DNA from: Atrichornis clamosus
Lineage: Eukaryota > Chordata > Aves > Passeriformes > Menuridae
Assembly (NCBI GenBank): GCA_013400975.1
Contig: WBMZ01014181.1
Coordinates: forward strand, 220,582 to 284,581
Reading direction: 5' to 3'
Length of the DNA stretch: 64,000 bases
The position numbers were made by a program, and so were the translations under genes. Below, piece by piece: positions 59,802 to 64,000 of the stretch (position 1 is the first letter of the stretch; every line of letters starts with the position of its first letter). The notes under the pieces are model-generated. The model was not told the origin of the DNA. It saw only the letters and a program-made list of their open reading frames with translations, and did not search any database.

Positions 59802-60742
59802 TTTATTAGGCCACACACAGTATTATAGCTTGCTCTGTTTTGCCTGTGCATGCATCAAGGATTCTTTGACAGTTTTCTGTATTTTGGGATGTGGAGACCC
59901 TGTAGGAATTAAAGGATCTCTTAAAAACCACCTGCCCATTTTCTTCTTTCTTTCTCCCATTTCTAAATGATCCCTTGAGCATAGGAGCTTTCTTCATTAT
60001 CCCAACTGGATATTCTTAAAAATTTTATTATAACTTGCTAGTTCATCTTTAACCATAGTAGCAGTAACATAATTAATGCCAATTTCTTGTAAATGTTCTG
60101 GTAGTAAATTTGGAAAATAACGATCTCTTAGTTACCTGGGCTTCTACCACACTGTGTACCCATCCTAGAGCTCTTGTTTACACAGGAGGCTGACACAGTT
60201 CCAAATAGTCCATTTTAGTTGCTCCTGTAACAAATAAATAATTCACACATATTTTACACACATGCTTGGCACAAAACATACAAGTACACATTCACAGGAA
60301 GTAGGAGTAATATAGTCTATTCCAGTAGATGCATCCAGTCCCACACACATCTTCAGACCTGTAGGAAGCAATGCAAGAACTGTCTGGGGCTGGGGACATA
60401 TTCTGTGGGAAATGATTGAGCAGCCTTCTCCCCTCTCCCTTCTTTCTAAAACTCAGGGTAAAGCAGTGCTAGTAAAAGTGCTCTCTCTTAAAGGTAAGGA
60501 ATGTCAGCTGGGTTAAACACCACCTTTGCCAGCACTTAAAACTGAGAGGCTTTAGCTTCACCTGACAGATTAGGAAGATCTTGGACAACCTTTTCTAATA
60601 GCAGAGCAAGGGGTACAGGTACCATCAGTAGAGGATTGGTAGCAAGCATCTAGCTAATTTCCAACTAGCTCAGCTGTTTGAAAATAAATGTCTGTCCACC
60701 ACCTTATGGAACTGAGCTGATCCCTCTTCAGACACCCCTTAC

Positions 60743-60772
60743 ATAAATCTCTTGTACAGTCAAGAGATTTAT
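60743..60772. repeat. Perfect 12-bp inverted repeat (hairpin)
   Basis: ATAAATCTCTTG (60743-60754) and CAAGAGATTTAT (60761-60772) are exact reverse complements with a six-base loop TACAGT. The hairpin sits about 60 bp upstream of the LINE relic. A perfect 12-bp stem is unlikely to persist by chance in old DNA, but no terminal-repeat element or RNA gene is apparent. Confidence 0.85.
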
Positions 60773-60804
60773 GATAAACATTTGCTCTTTCCTTAACCTC
60801 CAAA

Positions 60805-61440
60805 ACCTCTTCCACCTGCTGAATAACTCAAGAGCCTTTCCTCTCACCCAGCCTGTTCAATATCTATATAAAGCCTCTGGAGAAGATTCGGTGGCACCAT
60901 GGACTGACTTGTCAGCAGTACACATATGACACCCATCTCTACATTATCTTCACCTCCCATGCAAATAACACCATTACCCAACTCTGCAAGGGCTTGCTAA
61001 GATCAGCAAATGAATGAAGTTGGCGGAAGCTGAATTGTTGCAAGAGTCTGGGCTGACAACCATATAGGAAAGCATTTTACACTTTGATAATGTCCATTGC
61101 TGGCATTAAGACTGAAGATTTTGTGTTCATCTGAATTCTATCATCCCGAAAACCCCAATAACTGTTGCTACAAAAGCCTCAGTCTTTCAGCACTATTTCC
61201 AATCAGATAACTGGAAAGATTGGACTTGGCCCTTATGCTTGATTTCTACAACCTAGTGGATTTAGAAATTACAACCCATACAAGAATGCTTCAGGCCATT
61301 TACTCAGCAGCACAAGACCACCAAACAAACTTAAGCTCTGTCCTTGGCTCTCCTGACTACTCAGTCCCAGCTTAAATTCAAGGCTTTGCTCTTATTTTCA
61401 AAGCCTTCATGACTTTAGTGAAAACTGATTTAAGGACATC
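60805..61440 (+). mobile_element. Ancient LINE reverse-transcriptase relic (CR1/L2/L3 group)
   Basis: From 60841 the + strand reads L-S-P-S-L-F-N-I-Y-I-K-P-L-E, then (60919) Q-Q-Y-T-Y-D-T-H-L-Y-I, open for 58 codons until TGA at 61015. This is the reverse-transcriptase core of L2/L3/CR1-type LINEs, whose usual form is LSPLLFNIYMKPL followed by a YADDTQLY catalytic box. Here the catalytic Ala-Asp-Asp is degraded to Thr-Tyr-Asp, so the enzyme would be dead. Near 61372-61413 the typical LxFKxLLL...FKALHG segment survives as L-K-F-K-A-L-L-L followed, after a one-base frameshift near 61394, by F-K-A-F. The middle part is barely alignable. Several stops and shifts show great age. Clade assignment is from memory of motifs. 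Confidence 0.75.
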
Positions 61441-63530
61441 TACACTTCTGAAACATGACACTGTTGAAACCTGACAGTTATACTGCTCTGTAACAAAATA
61501 AATACCCACTTTGGAGGGTGTGTGCACCAGGGACAGAGATTCCCTGCTGCCTAGGAAACAACTATGGCCTCCTGATCACCTGCAGGAGACAACCATAAAT
61601 CTTGGAAGTGCAGAACAGAAGAGAAACTCCAGTTTTTCAACCCAGCCTTCCTGTCTCTATTCCAATGGTACCAAAACCATCAGCAATGAACAAGCAGTCC
61701 ATGACGAGAGACAGGATGAAGTCTGATTTCCAAGGGACTCCAGTGGGAGTTCTCTCGTGTCTGATAAAAGGTGAGCAGAGCTGGTAGCATGTTGATGCTT
61801 CTAACACAAACAGGCTCTTTCACATACCCATCTGCCTCTCTCTTTCAAACTCACAGGAACTTCACTTTCAGATCTGTATTCTTTTGCCAACGGGCCCAAA
61901 CCTTTGGGGAGGTGGGGAGGGAGGGCACATGGAATCACCTACACAGACGAACTTACACACCCAGCATGAATTCAGAGGCTTGGTTTTACTAGGAAAGAGT
62001 TACTGGCAAAAGCACCCTATGTAAAAAAATAGGAGAGGGAATGAGAGAAAGGAATGTCAAAGATGCCTTGTGTTCATTCTCATGAGCTCATAAAGTAACT
62101 GGAGGCAGATAGATAAAGGTATACAGGAACATCTGAGGAGTCATTGCTTTCCAACACACCAGGGACTAGCCAGGGACTCAGAACTTGGAGGGAATCACAC
62201 AAACATTTTCAAAGGACAAATGAGTCACTAAAGATAATTAGATCAGAAAGAAATTTATTTCTTCCTAAAACAAATCCAAAAGCTGCTTTCCAATTATATG
62301 AGATACAAAACAAGGCAAAAAGTCTAGAAGAGAGCACTGAAGTGCACCTGAATCTATGTCTGTAACTCACCACTGCACAGGGAGGGGACATTGTTTTAAG
62401 GTTGCATTTCTATGGTTAGAAAAGGTTACTTTTTCATTTCCTGACCACTGCTGTTGCAATGCATCTATGTTTAAATTGCCTGCCAAGGAAAGTAAAATAC
62501 AGGTACCTCAGTAGGGGAACCAATGACACATATACCTACACACTATTCAGAATAAATGCTCTGACAATGCAGAATTCTCATGATGCACCCAGCATTTAAT
62601 GAATCTCCCAGCTAGTCTTGCCTGGAAAGGAAAATGTGCATGTATGAGCAGTGATACTGGTCAGAGACACTAAAACAGGTTTAAAATATTTTATCCTATT
62701 TTCTTCAGCACAAAAATAAGCCCATGTCAGGTATGCTTTTCTGACAACTGTCAGTAACTGCGTGTATTTCAAGTGCCAGTCAGACAGCTCTTCAAATGGT
62801 TAAAATGTGTGTGAAGGTTGAAAAGCTTGGAATTCTTGCTAAAGTTGATAAAACTTTGCTGAATTTGTTTATCTGAAGTTTCCATGAAGTTTTCACCACA
62901 ACAATCATTTCAACTTGCAATTTGCCTACATTTATTCACACCTTTGGGCTAATCTGACACAAAGTGGCCAAGCAAACCATCAGAAAAGACACCTGGAACC
63001 ACCGAAGAGGCCCACACAAAGCCTCTGCCTTGGTGAGGTTATATCTTGTCAGGCTCTTCCAGTGCTTGATTCCAGCAGCAACATTTGGGTTGGCACAGTG
63101 TGCTGGAGAGCCAGCATTTTTTACTTACAACTGAGAATACAAGCAAAAAAATAAAAACAAAAATTATGCTGGTTTAATCATTTGGTAAGGCAGCTAGCAT
63201 CATCATGAAAGTGTCCAAATTTTAGCACAAACCAACCTCCTCCCCATTCTCTCCCCAAACTCTTATCTTCTTTTCTTAAACTGACAATTCAGAAAACAGC
63301 CAGAGTGCTGCTTCCTTCTGCCTTGTATCCTCTGCCACGCTTGCACATGTGCTTATCCAGTAACAGGCATCACTAGTGAAATGGGATTACGTTCCACTGG
63401 TTAAGCGCATGAGCACAGCCCTGGGTGGGGCTGCTGGAGGATCAACCCTTAATAAGGTGTCCAATTTATAATCTAGCAGGGCGAAGAGCAACTGGCTCTC
63501 AGAATGAATAGCTCTTCTGTGTTACCATCT
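61441..63530. other. Unassigned DNA left of the CpG-rich edge
   Basis: No gene or repeat family is recognised. A donor-like AAAAG followed by GTGAGC occurs at 61769 on the + strand without a convincing acceptor. From 63360 to 63480 the sequence turns complex and contains words such as TTAATAAGGTGTCCAATTTA (AGGTGT T-box half-site), so it may be upstream regulatory DNA of a gene at the right edge. This is inference only. Confidence 0.45.
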
Positions 63531-63535
63531 CCTGA

Positions 63536-63555
63536 GGCTGGCTGCCGAGCCAGCC
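63536..63555. repeat. 8-bp inverted repeat
   Basis: GGCTGGCT (63536-63543) and AGCCAGCC (63548-63555) flank a four-base loop GCCG. It is a GC-rich hairpin just before the CT repeat. Confidence 0.75.
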
Positions 63556-63568
63556 CGCCTCATCCTTT

Positions 63569-63596
63569 TCTCTCTCTCTCTCTCACTCTCTCTCTC
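63569..63596. repeat. CT microsatellite ending in an acceptor-like CAG
   Basis: CT units with one CA interruption, ending CTCTCTCAGATG. On the + strand it also looks like a pyrimidine tract plus AG acceptor, so exon predictors may call a false (or real) exon start at 63598. Confidence 0.9.
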
Positions 63597-63779
63597 AGAT
63601 GTTGTTACTCTTTTCACCAACTTTTTTGCTGTTTCCCAGACTGAAAATGTAAAGAGGAAGGAAGACAAGAAGTATCCACCCGTATCTGGTCACACACTGC
63701 AAACTGGAGCAAGATGAGCAAGCTCTCTGCTAGCTTAATAGGATATAAGCCCTTGGTATTTACTTATTTTTAAAAGGTT

Positions 63780-64000
63780 TCGTTTCAGCCTAGGATCTTG
63801 CTCTGGGGGTCCGCCTTTGTGCCAAGCGATGTCTTTAAAAGGGATGCTCTGTGCCGCAGCCCCCGATCGGCGGGACACCAGGCACGCCCAGAGCGTGCAG
63901 TCGAGGGGGCAGAGGGGTGGGGTGCCCAGGGGGATGCTGTCCCTGACGACGTCTTCAAGCCCTGCCGCGGCTCGGTGCCCGGCGGGGCGGGCGGCGGAGG
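63780..64000. promoter_or_regulatory. CpG-island shore, probable promoter region at right edge
   Basis: CpG dinucleotides, scarce elsewhere, become frequent (CCCCGATCGGCGGG, GACGACGTC, GCCGCGGCTCGG, CCCGGCGGGGCGGGCGGCGG) and GC content climbs to the window end. A GGGCGGG GC-box (Sp1-type) word lies near 63985. A TTTAAAAG word at 63834 could be TATA-like. I infer the edge of a CpG island and hence a transcription start nearby or just outside. Direction and gene are unknown. Confidence 0.65.

Larger units (their letters stand above)
29776..60700. other. Long unassigned stretch
   Basis: About 31 kb without a gene I can support. Composition alternates between AT-rich (31.2-32.0, 36.1-36.5, 42.1-42.5, 45.1-45.7, 57.1-57.6 kb) and GC-richer parts (43.4-44.0, 47.0-47.6, 53.2-53.6 kb). 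Open frames are short, occur in all six frames and show no domain-like sequence. Hairpins, microsatellites, a possible CR1 scrap and small tandem duplications are listed separately. Nothing else is recognisable, which fits an intron or intergenic interval. Confidence 0.55.

Noticed and set aside
1..64000. Search for CRISPR arrays, operons or phage-type modules.
   Set aside because: No regularly spaced repeats and no dense same-strand coding; the repeat content is vertebrate, so prokaryotic systems are not expected.

Overview
The window looks like bird nuclear DNA, probably an intergenic or intronic stretch with no recognisable protein-coding gene. The main clue is the repeat content. There are two unmistakable 3' ends of CR1-type LINEs, one on each strand (19.2-19.5 kb and 29.0-29.8 kb), with the avian 3'-terminal sequence and short ATTCTATGAT-like tail repeats. 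There is also a roughly 1.08 kb solo LTR of a type I recognise from bird genomes (8.4-9.5 kb). Alu, L1 and other mammalian-type SINE/LINE repeats are absent. Composition is mixed, CpG is depleted almost everywhere, and open frames are short and scattered over all six frames, as expected for vertebrate non-coding DNA. Order and species cannot be fixed from the sequence alone.

Layout. 1-8.4 kb: unassigned single-copy-looking DNA with two short tandem duplications, an A/GAAA-rich tract and one splice-flanked open block on the + strand. 8.38-9.46 kb: solo LTR flanked by a 5-bp direct repeat. 9.5-28.9 kb: unassigned DNA with several GT microsatellites, an old CR1 scrap (12 kb), a clear + strand CR1 3' end (19.2-19.5 kb), and, on the - strand between 10.3 and 24.2 kb, several short open blocks with good splice signals. 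Five of these (24.2, 20.6, 20.5, 18.9 and 18.3 kb) are phase-compatible. I do not recognise their product, so they are a weak but testable gene hypothesis. 29.0-29.8 kb: 5'-truncated CR1 on the - strand, keeping part of the decayed C-terminal end of ORF2. 29.8-60.8 kb: long AT-richer stretch with microsatellites, hairpins and small tandem duplications but no gene I can support. 60.8-61.4 kb: a very old LINE reverse-transcriptase relic on the + strand. 63.8-64.0 kb: sharp rise in GC and CpG, the shore of a CpG island that probably marks a promoter just beyond the right edge.

The features do not form a pathway. Three generations of retroelements (ancient LINE relic, CR1 copies, solo LTR) are inserted in otherwise unannotated DNA, with a possible gene start at the far right. 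I found no tRNA, rRNA, known microRNA, CRISPR array or bacterial-type system, and no convincing undescribed system. The points most worth checking are the phase-matched - strand exon chain, the fossil reverse transcriptase, the perfect hairpin beside it, and the CpG-rich right edge.
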